A DNA stretch of 32,349 nucleotides from Bacteroidales bacterium (GCA_017548445.1 JAFYZZ010000052.1:1-32349), one strand, 5' to 3'. Shown: positions 1 through 9,144, counted from the stretch's first letter. Numbers and translations: made by a program. The notes: generated by a model from the sequence alone, not told the origin.

Positions 1-1
1 C

Positions 2-478
2 AGGCTGGAACAAAGGATCAACAACAAGCAAGCAACACTTGACGGACTGCAGACGGAAGTCGCAGAGAAACGTAGGGAGAAGTACTCGATTGATACCAGT
101 AACGAGTGGAAAGATCCGGCCCTTCGTGCCGTTTCAGGCTACCTGGTAGCCACGGATGAAATAATCAAATTCGCCATCGAAGCGATCCAGGACTATGCTT
201 ATTCCGGAACCGGAGGTCGTGGCGGCAATCACGGAGATTGCTTTAGAGATAATGAAGCCTACATAATCAAGAAAGTTATGACAAATCTGGCCGAAATTGC
301 GAAAACCACTTTTCAAACAATTGGTAACTGGCTTGTCTATGTCGCTAGCAGAATAGCAAGGTTTAATGATTGGGAACTCAACCGTGCTGAAAGAGGGGTC
401 AAAAAAGTCGCTGATGGTGAGTACGACTGGAGAATTGACAGAATTGATCGTGGCCGTGGCGGCGGAATATCGAGATAA
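2..478 (+). CDS. Probable mobilization (relaxase-type) protein, C-terminal end only
   Basis: An open frame enters from the left edge and runs to TAA at 476-478, giving about 158 residues; the start lies outside the window. The visible part begins with a charged, probably coiled-coil stretch (RLEQRINNKQATLDGLQTEV), then a mixed helical region, and ends in a basic tail with YDWRIDRIDRGRGGGISR. A coiled coil followed by an Arg/Gly-rich end resembles the C-termini of Bacteroidota MobV/Pre-type mobilization proteins, but the catalytic N-terminal region is not visible, so the assignment is tentative. The region is AT-richer than the core genes to the right and lies inside the suspected island that ends at tRNA-Asp. 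A hairpin terminator follows 15 bp after the stop. It could instead be an unrelated island protein. Confidence 0.5.
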   Translation, partial: RLEQRINNKQATLDGLQTEVAEKRREKYSIDTSNEWKDPALRAVSGYLVATDEIIKFAIEAIQDYAYSGTGGRGGNHGDCFRDNEAYIIKKVMTNLAEIAKTTFQTIGNWLVYVASRIARFNDWELNRAERGVKKVADGEYDWRIDRIDRGRGGGISR

Positions 479-493
479 CCCTAGAATACAGCA

Positions 494-527
494 AACTGCC
501 GTCATCTCATTTGAGGTGACGGCAGTT
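494..527. terminator. Bidirectional hairpin terminator between convergent genes
   Basis: A long inverted repeat has arms AACTGCCGTCATCTCA and TGAGGTGACGGCAGTT (one T-G wobble) around a two-base loop. It sits between the + strand gene ending at 478 and the - strand gene ending at 538. A-rich sequence follows on the right, so the - strand reading enters through A's, and no strong U-tract is seen on either side. The position suggests it ends both transcripts. Confidence 0.7.
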
Positions 528-537
528 AAATAAAAAA

Positions 538-1629
538 TCAGTTGAGTTTTATGAATCCTTCCAATGCCCGATCTATCTCCTCGCCACGCAAATCACGACG
601 CAAGATTGTTCCATCCGGGCCGAAGAGGATAATGTGGGGAATGCTATTGATACCATAAGCATTCATCGCAATATCACCTGTGCCGAGAATCTGATCCCAG
701 GGAAGCTCTAACTCACGAATGGCTTTTCTAGAGTCAGCTATATTATCAGATACTGCAATGCCCAGGATGGTAAACTCTGAGCCTTTATACTTCTTGTATA
801 ATTCCTTAAGATGAGGCATCTCCACTATACAAGGTTGGCACCAGCTGGCCCAGAAGTCGGCGAGGACATATTTGCCATTACCCACGAAATCAGATAGCTG
901 GACAGTGACATCCTCGGCATCAATACTGAAGTCCACGAACGGCATTCCTTCTTTGGACCGAAGCCGACCCTGAATATCTTTAAGCACCATTTGAATACGA
1001 GCCGTTTGAATGACTGTAGAATCTAGCGTATGAATCAGTGAATCCTTTTGCTCGTCCGTCAGCTCCCCTTGCAGCCCTGTCAACCCTCGAACGGACAAGT
1101 AGTTGTCTTTATGCTTTTCAAGATCTTCACGGTAAAGTGTTTGGAGCTTCTCGGAAACAGGACGCCTGAGTTCTGCCATCGAGTCAAGTTGCTCCTTGGG
1201 CGCTCCAGCGCGTTGCAATGCCATATACTGTGAAGCGAAATCGCTCATCTCCTTATAAACCCTGTCTACTTCCAGATACCTGTAATTAATAGATTTCTTA
1301 TTAGACGAAGTCAAAGACGCACCATCCGAAGAAAAAACCAACTGCAACTCGGAACCGTCAGGTATAAGGGCTTGGGAAACCCTCTTGCCATCCACATAGC
1401 AGGTAAATGTTGCAACGACTGCGGGATTGGTGGCCAACTCATAACTGAACGTGCCATCAGTAACCTCTATCTGCTCATTTTGGATATTATAATCCAACAC
1501 AAAGACTGTGACCTGGTCGGCCGAACCATCCTCGATGCGCCCGTTAATGCGTGTAATCTCTGAAACCTTTGGCGTGCAGGCAGCCATCAAGATTGTTACT
1601 AACGCGAGAATATATAACCTTGCCTTCAT
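538..1629 (-). CDS. Thioredoxin-like lipoprotein (TlpA/ResA type, DUF4369 N-terminus)
   Basis: This 363-residue protein starts with a lipoprotein signal peptide (residues 1-18, lipobox LMAAC, lipidated C18). Residues about 20-110 form a beta-rich region like the DUF4369 domain, followed by a helical linker (about 120-225). A thioredoxin/AhpC-TSA domain fills about 235-363. The active site is WCQPC (C264 and C267), with the expected cis-proline at P331 in SIPHIILF. Proteins of this build are periplasm-facing thiol-disulfide oxidoreductases, probably keeping cysteines of envelope or cytochrome-maturation proteins reduced; the substrate cannot be told from sequence. The gene lies in the AT-richer segment with another secreted protein gene 56 bp upstream on the same strand, so the two may be co-transcribed island cargo. 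Confidence 0.88.
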   Translation of the reverse strand: MKARLYILALVTILMAACTPKVSEITRINGRIEDGSADQVTVFVLDYNIQNEQIEVTDGTFSYELATNPAVVATFTCYVDGKRVSQALIPDGSELQLVFSSDGASLTSSNKKSINYRYLEVDRVYKEMSDFASQYMALQRAGAPKEQLDSMAELRRPVSEKLQTLYREDLEKHKDNYLSVRGLTGLQGELTDEQKDSLIHTLDSTVIQTARIQMVLKDIQGRLRSKEGMPFVDFSIDAEDVTVQLSDFVGNGKYVLADFWASWCQPCIVEMPHLKELYKKYKGSEFTILGIAVSDNIADSRKAIRELELPWDQILGTGDIAMNAYGINSIPHIILFGPDGTILRRDLRGEEIDRALEGFIKLN

Positions 1630-1685
1630 ATCTGTTATTTCCTCAAAAGAATGACTATTTGTTTAATTCGTGTGGAAGGATGAAT

Positions 1686-2378
1686 CTACTCGTTCTTTGT
1701 TACATTAATCCCAATCACATAATAATGCGGAACATACTTCAGCGACGGCGACGACATATCTGCAGGGAATTCCTTTTCTCCGCAGAAACGGTAGAAACCG
1801 ACCCTCTCATCGTACCAGTAAGATCCCAACAGCACCAAAGGTGTAAAGATACCCGGCTGGATGGCACCTACTTTGAACGGGCGGGCATCATAGTAGTATC
1901 TGTCTTCCTCCGAGGGGCCTTCCAGTGGTTTCAAAGTAAGATTCCGAGTCGATAAGCCCGCCCCGACTACGGAAAAAGACATTTTCTTCAAGGAATCCTT
2001 CGCAGGGAGAAAACCAATTGTGATCTTTTCTGCCAAAGAAAAGATACCTTTCTCCAGATCATAGACACGCCCCGCGTCTATATACTGCTGCCATGACGAT
2101 TTGGGAAGTTCAGACATCATGCGCCTGTTCACGAAGAATGAAGAAGATGTTTCGCTCCCGACAATCTCACCCTTCGAATACTCCTTAATCTCGTACGAAA
2201 TCGTATATGTATCTTCTTTCAGCGAGGAGATATCAAAAGCGAACATCTCATAGCCTTCCGTATGTAGCATGGAAAGAAAGTCTGCGAACTCGGGCTCCAT
2301 ACGTTTCAGCTCTTGTGCATTAACACTTATGCTAATGCCGGCAAGAATTCCAGCCAGTAACAAACAAATATGTCTCAT
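1686..2378 (-). CDS. Secreted protein of unknown function (possibly DUF5041 family)
   Basis: This 230-residue protein has a clear cleavable signal peptide (MRHICLLLAGILAGISISVNAQ, cleavage probably after VNA) and no lipobox cysteine. The mature part is a mix of beta strands with many aromatic residues; the C-terminal region contains PLVLLGSYWYDERVGFYRFC. I do not recognise a catalytic motif. The size and the C-terminal pattern recall a Bacteroidota-restricted family of secreted proteins (DUF5041), but this is from memory and unverified. It lies directly upstream of the thioredoxin-like lipoprotein on the same strand, so it may be a substrate or partner of that oxidoreductase, although only two cysteines are obvious after the signal region. 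Confidence 0.7.
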   Translation of the reverse strand: MRHICLLLAGILAGISISVNAQELKRMEPEFADFLSMLHTEGYEMFAFDISSLKEDTYTISYEIKEYSKGEIVGSETSSSFFVNRRMMSELPKSSWQQYIDAGRVYDLEKGIFSLAEKITIGFLPAKDSLKKMSFSVVGAGLSTRNLTLKPLEGPSEEDRYYYDARPFKVGAIQPGIFTPLVLLGSYWYDERVGFYRFCGEKEFPADMSSPSLKYVPHYYVIGINVTKNE

Positions 2379-2490
2379 GATTCTTCAAATACTCGTTTGT
2401 TTTTGCTTCAAATCTGATGCCGAATTCGTTCCTGTGTATACCTGCGCCCACCCGTTTTGTAACTATTTTTGAGAATAATAAGGACAAAAC

Positions 2491-2509
2491 TGGGGCATTA
2501 TTTGGGGCA
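2491..2509. repeat. Short direct repeat TGGGGCA x2 next to tRNA-Asp
   Basis: Two copies of TGGGGCA begin at 2491 and 2503, so the period is 12 bp. They sit in the gene-free stretch 2379-2517, just beyond the tRNA terminator. Short spaced repeats beside a tRNA 3' end are what tyrosine-recombinase arm or core sites look like, but no integrase gene is visible in this window to support that role. The rest of 2379-2517 shows no gene. Confidence 0.4.
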
Positions 2510-2517
2510 CTAGAAAC

Positions 2518-2551
2518 AAAAAACGCCTCGCAGGTATCTGCAGAGGCGTTT
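2518..2551 (-). terminator. Rho-independent terminator of tRNA-Asp
   Basis: On the - strand, four bases after the tRNA 3' end, there is a stem with outer arms AAACGCCTC/GAGGCGTTT and inner arms GCAG/CTGC. It has a GTAT loop and one bulged A, and runs into a tract of six T's. This is a strong intrinsic terminator for the tRNA transcript, which also insulates the suspected island genes at 538-2378 from tRNA transcription. Confidence 0.85.
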
Positions 2552-2555
2552 CAAG

Positions 2556-2630
2556 CGGTGCGGACGAGGCTCGAACTCGCGACCTCCGGCGTGACAGGCC
2601 GGCATTCTAACCAAACTGAACTACCACACC
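2556..2630 (-). tRNA. tRNA-Asp (anticodon GTC)
   Basis: Read on the - strand the gene is 75 bases. The acceptor stem GGTGTGG pairs with CCGCACC (one G-T wobble), followed by discriminator G, as expected for Asp. The D-arm carries AGTTCAGTTTGGTTAGAAT, the anticodon loop is CTGTCAC with anticodon GTC, and the T-arm contains the GTTCGAG hallmark. CCA is not encoded. It has its own promoter (2659-2688) and terminator (2518-2551). Its 3' end faces the AT-richer segment holding mobility-type genes, so it is a likely integration site. Confidence 0.95.
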
Positions 2631-2658
2631 TTGAGTTCTTTCATTTGGAAAGCGGATG

Positions 2659-2688
2659 CAAAGATAAGTATAATTTGGAAATCCGCAA
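2659..2688 (-). promoter_or_regulatory. Promoter of tRNA-Asp
   Basis: On the - strand there is a -33 TTG (complement of CAA at 2686-2688), a 19-bp spacer and a -7 box TATCTTTG (complement of 2659-2666). This is an exact match to the Bacteroidota housekeeping promoter pattern TTG-N19/20-TAnnTTTG. Transcription would begin around 2652, about 22 bases before the mature tRNA 5' end at 2630. Confidence 0.8.
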
Positions 2689-2734
2689 GCGTGTCCCTGA
2701 AAAAAAATAGTTTTTCCCTTCGCGGGCGCGCGGG

Positions 2735-2765
2735 TTGCTTAAGAGAAAAAAAAGCGCTATTTTTG
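2735..2765 (+). promoter_or_regulatory. Promoter of the polysaccharide export genes
   Basis: TTG at 2735-2737, a 20-bp spacer and TATTTTTG at 2758-2765 match the Bacteroidota consensus. Expected transcription start is near 2772, leaving a 5' leader of roughly 34 bases before the ATG at 2806. The leader is AT-rich and has no Shine-Dalgarno sequence, as is usual in this phylum. It probably drives the downstream run through uvrA to the glycosyltransferase ending at 9977. Confidence 0.75.
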
Positions 2766-2805
2766 TACGAATATATCTAAAATGGCAAAATAGAGTTTGT
2801 TTTAT

Positions 2806-5187
2806 ATGAAGAGAATCGCATTGATCATCACGGCTCTGTGTCTGTCGTTCGGCGTCTATGCGCAGATGACCGACGAACAGGTGGTGAATTACGTCAAGTC
2901 GGCCCAGGCCGCGGGCAAGAGCCAGACGGACATCCAGCGCGAATTGCTCGCGCGCGGCGTCACGCAGGCCCAGGCCGAGCGGATCGCCGCGGCCTACAGG
3001 AACGGGTCGCCGGACACGCAGGCGGCAGGTTCCGATGTGCAGGACGGCTTTGTGCGTTCCGATTCCGGTGCTGAACTGGAACAGAACCTGCCGCGCCGGC
3101 GCAGACTGGTTGCGGACCCCAATGGCATCTACGGACACGATTTGTTTGACGGTGGAGAGCTGACCTTCGAACCAAACGAGAACCTTGCCACCCCGGAGAC
3201 CTATGTTCTCGGTCCGGGAGACGAACTGCTCATCGAGGTATTCGGCTACAGCGAGGGCTCGTATTCCAAAACCATTTCTCCTGAAGGGACCATCATTATC
3301 AGCCAGATCGGCCAGGTGCAGCTGGGCGGCCTCACCATCAAGGAGGCAAGGGAGAAGCTCCGCAAGGCGCTCGTTTCCAAATATGCCAGCATCGGCGGCA
3401 GCCGGCCCAATTCTTCGGTGAGCATCACCCTCCGCAACATCCGCACCATCCAGGTGAACATTATGGGAGAGGTGCAGATGCCGGGAACGTTCCGTCTGTC
3501 GCCGTTTGCCACGGTGTTCAACGCGCTGTACCACGCCGGTGGCGTGATGGAAAACGGTTCCCTGCGCTCCATCCGCGTGGTGCGCGCCGGAGAGACCGTG
3601 GCGGTCGTGGACCTGTACGGATACCTGTTCAACGGCCGCTCCGAAAGCGACGTCCCGCTCAAGGAGGGGGATATCATCATCGTGCCTTCCTACGAGAACC
3701 TCGTGACAGTAACCGGCGGTGTCAAGCGTCCGATGCGCTACGAAATGAAGTCCGGTGAGACGCTTTCCACGCTGGTCGGATACGCCGGCGGTTTCACGGC
3801 CAACGCCCACCGGGACGACATCACCGTGACGCGCCAGTCCGGCCCGGAGCGCGAGGTTTTCACTGTCGTGAAGGAGCAGCAGGCTGTTTTTGTGATGGAA
3901 GACGGCGATGCCGTAAACATCGGCACCGCATTGGACCGTTTCGCCAACCGCGTGGAGGTCCAGGGTTCGGTTTTCCGGCCCGGCGTGTTTGAATTGGGAG
4001 GCGAAATTGCAACGGTCAGGCAGTTGGTACGAGCGGCAGGGGGCCTTACGGAAGATGCCTTCACGGGCCGCGCCGTGCTGGTCCGTGAAAAGGAGGACTT
4101 GACGTCCGAAACCCTCACTGTGGATCTGGGCGGCGTTCTTTCCGGCAAGGTCGATGACATCCTGCTGCGGAAGAACGATGTCCTAGTCATCTCCGCTAAC
4201 CGCGATCTCAATGATCCGGGTACCCTGACGATCAACGGATATGTGCGCGATCCGGGCGTCTTCATCTTCTCGGAGAATACGACGGTGGAAGACCTGATCC
4301 TTCGTGCCGGAGGACTCCTGGAAGGCGCCTCCCTTTCCCGCGTGGATGTCGCGCGCCGCGTGTCGGACCCGTATGGCCTGATGCCTTCCGACACGGTGGG
4401 ACGGACATTCTCTTTCGCCTTGAAGGACGGCCTGCTGGTCGACGGCGGCGAGTGCTTCGTCCTGCAACCCTACGACGTGGTATCGGTGCGCCGAAGTCCG
4501 GCATTCCGCGTGCAGAAATTCGTGAATATCGATGGAGAGGTGGCGTTTCCGGGATCCTATGTCCTGCTGACCGAGGGTGAGCGGGTTTCCGAATTGGTCA
4601 AGCGCGCAGGAGGTCCTACCCACCACGCTTTCCTTCGTGGCGCCGTGCTTACGAGGAGGATGAACGAAGAAGAGCGCAATTTGGAGCGGGCCAAGCGGCA
4701 GCTTGCTGAAAGTGACGCGCTCCGTGACACGGTGGATGTCAGTCAGATAGCCTTGTCCGAGAACTATCGCGTGGGCATCGAACTGGACAAGGCGGTAGCC
4801 CGGCCGGGATCGGAATACGACCTGATCCTGCGTGAAGGCGACCGGATCTTCGTTCCCGAAGAGTTGAGCACCGTCCGAATCAGCGGTGACGTGCTTTATC
4901 CCAATTCCGTCATTTACGTGTCGGGCAAGGGTGTCAACTATTATATTGACTCCGCCGGCGGATATGGTGCCCGGGCCAAGCGTTCCGGTACCTACATCGT
5001 ATATATGAACGGCCGGGTGCAGGTCGCGAACAAAGGCGCCAAGGTGGAGCCCGGCTGTGAAATTATCGTTCCCGAACGTCCCGAGCGCCAGGGAATGAGT
5101 ACGGCGGAGGTGGCGACGTTGGCTTCGGCCGGAACGTCGATGGCGATGGTGGTCGCTACCCTGGTAAACCTGTTCGTCAAAAAGTAG
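2806..5187 (+). CDS. Polysaccharide export outer-membrane protein with six SLBB repeats
   Basis: This Wza-family protein has 793 residues from the ATG at 2806; that start gives a clean signal peptide (MKRIALIITALCLSFGVYAQ), while an in-frame TTG at 2797 adds only three residues. A short helical region (about 21-65) precedes the Poly_export domain (TYVLGPGDELLIEVFGYSEG). Six SLBB-type units follow, each with a G-x-V-x-x-P-G-like core ending in AGG, for example GEVQMPGTFRL, GSVFRPGVFEL, GYVRDPGVFIF and GEVAFPGSYVL. A hydrophobic helix near the C-terminus (VATLASAGTSMAMVVATLVN) may cross the outer membrane as Wza's does. There is no lipobox cysteine, unlike classical Wza. It probably forms the outer-membrane channel for capsule or exopolysaccharide, working with the Wzz-type protein 6 bp downstream. 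Confidence 0.92.
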   Translation: MKRIALIITALCLSFGVYAQMTDEQVVNYVKSAQAAGKSQTDIQRELLARGVTQAQAERIAAAYRNGSPDTQAAGSDVQDGFVRSDSGAELEQNLPRRRRLVADPNGIYGHDLFDGGELTFEPNENLATPETYVLGPGDELLIEVFGYSEGSYSKTISPEGTIIISQIGQVQLGGLTIKEAREKLRKALVSKYASIGGSRPNSSVSITLRNIRTIQVNIMGEVQMPGTFRLSPFATVFNALYHAGGVMENGSLRSIRVVRAGETVAVVDLYGYLFNGRSESDVPLKEGDIIIVPSYENLVTVTGGVKRPMRYEMKSGETLSTLVGYAGGFTANAHRDDITVTRQSGPEREVFTVVKEQQAVFVMEDGDAVNIGTALDRFANRVEVQGSVFRPGVFELGGEIATVRQLVRAAGGLTEDAFTGRAVLVREKEDLTSETLTVDLGGVLSGKVDDILLRKNDVLVISANRDLNDPGTLTINGYVRDPGVFIFSENTTVEDLILRAGGLLEGASLSRVDVARRVSDPYGLMPSDTVGRTFSFALKDGLLVDGGECFVLQPYDVVSVRRSPAFRVQKFVNIDGEVAFPGSYVLLTEGERVSELVKRAGGPTHHAFLRGAVLTRRMNEEERNLERAKRQLAESDALRDTVDVSQIALSENYRVGIELDKAVARPGSEYDLILREGDRIFVPEELSTVRISGDVLYPNSVIYVSGKGVNYYIDSAGGYGARAKRSGTYIVYMNGRVQVANKGAKVEPGCEIIVPERPERQGMSTAEVATLASAGTSMAMVVATLVNLFVKK

Positions 5188-5193
5188 CGCGTT

Positions 5194-6354
5194 ATGGAAG
5201 AGAAACGGAATGTCGAACCTCCATATATGGAGGAAGAGTATGACGAAATCGACATTATGGAGTTGCTCCGCAAGCTTCTGAAAGATTGGAAACTGATCCT
5301 TAAATGGTGTGGTATCGCCGCCATCGTGGGCTTGGTGGTCGCGTTCAGTATCCCGAAGGAGTATACCGTCACGTCCAAGATGGCACCCGAAACTGTTTCG
5401 AAGGGATCAAGCGGAAGCTTGGGATCCCTGGCGAGCCTTGCCGGCATCAACCTGGGTTCGGTGAGCACGGCCGACGCCGTATATCCGGACCTATATCCCG
5501 AAATCGTGGCGTCCACCCCGTTCGTGGTGGAGTTGTTCCCGGTGCAGGTGGATTTCAAGGATGGAAAGCAGCCGGCCCGGAACGACTATTACACCTATTT
5601 GAAAGAGTACACCCGCAGCCCCTGGTGGGGAAAGGTCATCAAGGCTCCGATGAAGGTCTTGAGTTGGTTCATGGGCTTGTTTCGTGAAAAAGTCGAGAAG
5701 GAAGAAGGTTTTGCCCGCTTGAATCCTGAACGTTTGACCCCAGAGCAGGATAGGATCGTTTCTGCCATTAGGAGCAATATTTCTTTGGGTATTGATAAAA
5801 AGACTTCGGTCATCTCACTGAGCGTTACTGCGCAGGACCCGCAGGTGGCCGCGAAGATTTCGCAGGAGGTGATCGACCGCCTGCAGACCTATGTCACGAA
5901 TTACCGGACGGAAAAGGCCCGCAAGGACCTGGAGTACTACCAGAAGCTTTATGAAGAATCCCGCTCGGATTATTTCGCTGCCCAGCAGCGTTATGCTTCC
6001 TATATGGACCGCAACCAGGGCGTCGTGCTCCAGCGGGTCAAGACCGAGCAGGAACGCCTGCAGAACGAGATGAACCTCAATTACCAGCTCTACAATACCT
6101 GCGCCCAGCAGCTTCAGGCAGCCAAGGCTAAGGTGCAGCAGGAGACGCCGGTATTCACCATCATCAACCCGCCGCAGGTACCGCTCAAGCGCAGCAAGCC
6201 TTCCAAGGCCACCATTCTGGTCGCTTGCGTTTTCCTCGGTGGCGTCCTGGCCGCCCTGTGGGTGCTTTGGGGACGTGACGCCATTGCAGGCTTCAAGAAG
6301 AAGGAGAACGAAGACGCTCCGGAAGCGGCAGCGGAGACCTCCGGCAAGGAATAA
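5194..6354 (+). CDS. Wzz-type polysaccharide chain-length / co-polymerase inner-membrane protein
   Basis: This 386-residue protein has the Wzz layout: a short cytoplasmic N-terminus, a first membrane helix at about 33-53 ([20 protein letters not shown]), a large periplasmic part with a long coiled coil (about 215-310) and a proline-rich motif before a second membrane helix ([20 protein letters not shown]). The tail is short and acidic. No Walker motifs or tyrosine-rich tail follow, so it lacks the fused kinase found in some homologues. It sets the length of surface polysaccharide chains and should bridge to the SLBB channel encoded just upstream. Its TAA stop touches the GTG start of uvrA, in the same frame. 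Confidence 0.9.
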   Translation: MEEKRNVEPPYMEEEYDEIDIMELLRKLLKDWKLILKWCGIAAIVGLVVAFSIPKEYTVTSKMAPETVSKGSSGSLGSLASLAGINLGSVSTADAVYPDLYPEIVASTPFVVELFPVQVDFKDGKQPARNDYYTYLKEYTRSPWWGKVIKAPMKVLSWFMGLFREKVEKEEGFARLNPERLTPEQDRIVSAIRSNISLGIDKKTSVISLSVTAQDPQVAAKISQEVIDRLQTYVTNYRTEKARKDLEYYQKLYEESRSDYFAAQQRYASYMDRNQGVVLQRVKTEQERLQNEMNLNYQLYNTCAQQLQAAKAKVQQETPVFTIINPPQVPLKRSKPSKATILVACVFLGGVLAALWVLWGRDAIAGFKKKENEDAPEAAAETSGKE

Positions 6355-9144
6355 GTGGAAGAATTCATCGAAATCAAGGGCGCCAGGGTCAACAATCTCA
6401 AGAATCTGACCCTGCGGATCCCGCGTGGGAAGTTCGTGGTCGTCACGGGCATTTCCGGCTCGGGTAAGTCCTCCCTTGCTTTCGATACGCTTTATGCCGA
6501 GGGGCAGCGCCGGTTTTCGGAGAGTCTCTCGTCTTATGCCCGCCAGTTCCTCGGGCGGATGACCAAGCCCGACGTAGACAGCATCGACGGCATCCCGCCG
6601 GCCATCGCCATCGAACAGAAGGTCAGCGTGCGCAACCCCCGTTCCACCGTGGCCACCACCACGGAGATCTACGATTTCCTGCGGCTGGTCTTCGCCCGTA
6701 TCGGGCACACCTTCTCGCCGGTTTCGGGGAGGGAGGTCCGGCGGGACGGCGTCGCGGAAGTGCTGGATGCCCTTGCGGCCGCAGGTCCCGGGACCTGGTA
6801 TCTGCTCGCCGACCTGAAGTGGGCCGGGCGGGAAGACCGCACGGAACTGCTCCTGCAGCTCAAGGAAGACGGTTACAACCGGCTTTGGGCGGACGGCGTT
6901 CCTGTGCGGATTGACGATGTCTTGCAGCGCGGGGCGGATACATTCACCGATGCATCCCTGCTGGTAGACCGCGTCCGTTTGTCCGGCCCGATGGACGCCG
7001 ACACGCGCACGCGCCTGTTGTCGTCCGTAGCCGACGCTTTCGCTCGCGGCGACGGGTACATCGCCCTGGCAGATGAGGACGGCGTCCGGCGCCGTTTCTG
7101 CAGCCGTTTCGAACTGGACGGCATCGTTTTCCGCGAGCCGGATGAGTATCTTTTCAGTTTCAATTCACCCCTCGGCGCCTGTCCCGTGTGCGGGGGACTC
7201 GGCAAGATCATCGGTATCAGTGAAGACCTGGTGGTGCCGGACAAGACCAAGAGCATCTACGAAGGGGCCCTGGCCTGCTGGCGCGGAGAGAAGATGGGCT
7301 GGTTCAAGGACCGCCTGGTCGAAGTTGCGGAGCACTACGGCATCCCCATCTTCGAACCCTATTGCAACCTTTCCCGGGAGGCGAAAGACCTGATCTGGAA
7401 CACGAAGTACGACGAGCACGACGAGCATTCCTTCGTGGGCGTCAACGACTTCTTCTCCTGGGTGGAAACCCAGCGCTACAAGATCCAATTCAAGTTTATG
7501 CTCAGCCGTTTCAGCGGACGGGCCACCTGCACGGCCTGCGGAGGCAGCCGCCTGCGGCCCGAAGCCCTGTGGGTGAAGGTGGCCGGGCGGACCGTCCACG
7601 ATATCCTGCAGATGAATGCCGAGACGGCGCTGGATTTCTTCCGGAACCTGGACCTTCCGGAAACCGAGCGCGCCATCGTGGCGGAGCCGCTTTCCGAGAT
7701 CGAATCCCGGCTGCAGTGCATCCTGGACGTGGGCCTGGGCTATCTGACGCTCGACCGTGCCTGCAACACCCTGTCGGGCGGCGAGAGCCAGCGGGTGAAC
7801 CTCGTGACGGCGCTGGGCTCGAGCCTCGTAGGCTCGATGTACATCCTGGACGAACCGAGCATCGGCCTGCATCCGCGCGACACCGAGCGGCTGATCGGGG
7901 TGCTCCGGCGCCTGCGCGACATAGGCAACACGGTGGTCGTGGTGGAGCACGACGAAGACATCATCCGGGCGGCCGACCTGCTCATCGATATGGGACCGCG
8001 GGCCGGCGTGAACGGGGGCGAGGTCGTGTTCTCCGGTGTCGTCGGGGACGCGAAGCAGAAGGATGTCGCGGGCTCGCTGACGCTCCAGTACCTGAACGGG
8101 CAGCGGCAGCGCTACCTGCGCGAAAAACGGCCCTGGCAGTACAGTATCACGGTAAATGGCGCGATGGAGCACAATCTCAAGGATATCGACGTGCGTTTTC
8201 CGCTGGGCGCGCTGACCGTCGTAACCGGCGTGTCCGGTTCCGGAAAGTCCTCGCTGGTGGGCGACATCCTGTATCCCGCGCTCTACCGTCGCATCCACGA
8301 GGCCGGCGACCTGCCGGGCACGCATCGCGGCCTGTCGGGCAACCTGGACCGCGTCACGCGCGTGGAATACGTGGACCAGAATCCCATCGGGCGTTCGTCC
8401 CGCTCCAATGCGGTCACCTACCTGAAAGCCTACGACGGCATACGCAAACTGATGGCGGCGCAGCAGGCGGCCAAGCTCTCCGGTCTGACTGCCAACCATT
8501 TCTCGTTCAACACCGATGGCGGCCGCTGCCCGGAATGCCAGGGCGAGGGGGTCGTACGCATCGGGATGCAGTTTATGGCCGACGTGGAGATGGTGTGCGA
8601 AGAGTGCGGCGGCAAGCGTTTCCGCCCGGAAGTGCTGGAAATCCGCTATCGCGGGAAGAACATCGACGACATCCTGAACCTGAGTGTGGACGAGGCGGTG
8701 GAGTTCTTTGACGCCGGCCCCGAGTCCGAGGCGAAGGACGTGGCCGCCCTGCTCCGGCCCCTGCAGGACGTGGGGCTGGGCTATATCAAGCTCGGACAGA
8801 GCAGCTCCACCCTGTCCGGCGGCGAGAGCCAGCGCATCAAACTGGCGTATTTCCTGTCCCTGAGTCAGGGAAAGGCCCGCTCGGAGAAGATTCTTTTCAT
8901 CTTCGACGAGCCGACCACCGGCCTGCATTTCTATGACGTTGAAAAACTGCTGCGCTCCTTCGACGCGCTGCTGTCCGCCGGCCATTCGCTCGTGGTGGTC
9001 GAGCACAACCTCGACGTGATCCGCGCCGCGGACTGGGTGATCGACCTCGGCCCCGACGCCGGCGACCGCGGCGGGCAGGTGGTCTTCGCCGGCACGCCGG
9101 AGGACTTGAAGAAAGCCGACACGTTTACAGCCAGATACTTATGA
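6355..9144 (+). CDS. uvrA: Excinuclease ABC subunit A (UvrA)
   Basis: UvrA is the ATP-driven DNA damage sensor of nucleotide excision repair; it loads UvrB on lesions. The product has 929 residues, the normal length. The first ABC ATPase shows Walker [10 protein letters not shown] (32-40), then zinc-finger cysteines (CPVCGGLG and CTACGGSR), signature LSGGESQR and Walker [13 protein letters not shown]. The second ATPase repeats this with [33 protein letters not shown] and [12 protein letters not shown]. The start must be the GTG at 6355 or later, because the preceding codon is the wzz TAA in the same frame; the family N-terminus ([13 protein letters not shown]) begins at once, supporting GTG. 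It overlaps the next glycosyltransferase by ATGA, so it is translated within a polysaccharide operon. No SOS box is apparent. Confidence 0.97.
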   Translation: MEEFIEIKGARVNNLKNLTLRIPRGKFVVVTGISGSGKSSLAFDTLYAEGQRRFSESLSSYARQFLGRMTKPDVDSIDGIPPAIAIEQKVSVRNPRSTVATTTEIYDFLRLVFARIGHTFSPVSGREVRRDGVAEVLDALAAAGPGTWYLLADLKWAGREDRTELLLQLKEDGYNRLWADGVPVRIDDVLQRGADTFTDASLLVDRVRLSGPMDADTRTRLLSSVADAFARGDGYIALADEDGVRRRFCSRFELDGIVFREPDEYLFSFNSPLGACPVCGGLGKIIGISEDLVVPDKTKSIYEGALACWRGEKMGWFKDRLVEVAEHYGIPIFEPYCNLSREAKDLIWNTKYDEHDEHSFVGVNDFFSWVETQRYKIQFKFMLSRFSGRATCTACGGSRLRPEALWVKVAGRTVHDILQMNAETALDFFRNLDLPETERAIVAEPLSEIESRLQCILDVGLGYLTLDRACNTLSGGESQRVNLVTALGSSLVGSMYILDEPSIGLHPRDTERLIGVLRRLRDIGNTVVVVEHDEDIIRAADLLIDMGPRAGVNGGEVVFSGVVGDAKQKDVAGSLTLQYLNGQRQRYLREKRPWQYSITVNGAMEHNLKDIDVRFPLGALTVVTGVSGSGKSSLVGDILYPALYRRIHEAGDLPGTHRGLSGNLDRVTRVEYVDQNPIGRSSRSNAVTYLKAYDGIRKLMAAQQAAKLSGLTANHFSFNTDGGRCPECQGEGVVRIGMQFMADVEMVCEECGGKRFRPEVLEIRYRGKNIDDILNLSVDEAVEFFDAGPESEAKDVAALLRPLQDVGLGYIKLGQSSSTLSGGESQRIKLAYFLSLSQGKARSEKILFIFDEPTTGLHFYDVEKLLRSFDALLSAGHSLVVVEHNLDVIRAADWVIDLGPDAGDRGGQVVFAGTPEDLKKADTFTARYL

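Noticed and set aside
2491..2509. Spaced repeat as the start of a CRISPR array
   Set aside because: Only two 7-base copies with a 5-base gap; no repeat-spacer series and no cas genes.
7165..9006. 613-codon open frame antisense to uvrA
   Set aside because: High GC leaves antisense frames free of stops. The product is His/Gln/Arg-rich with no fold or signal, and the sense strand encodes a complete UvrA.
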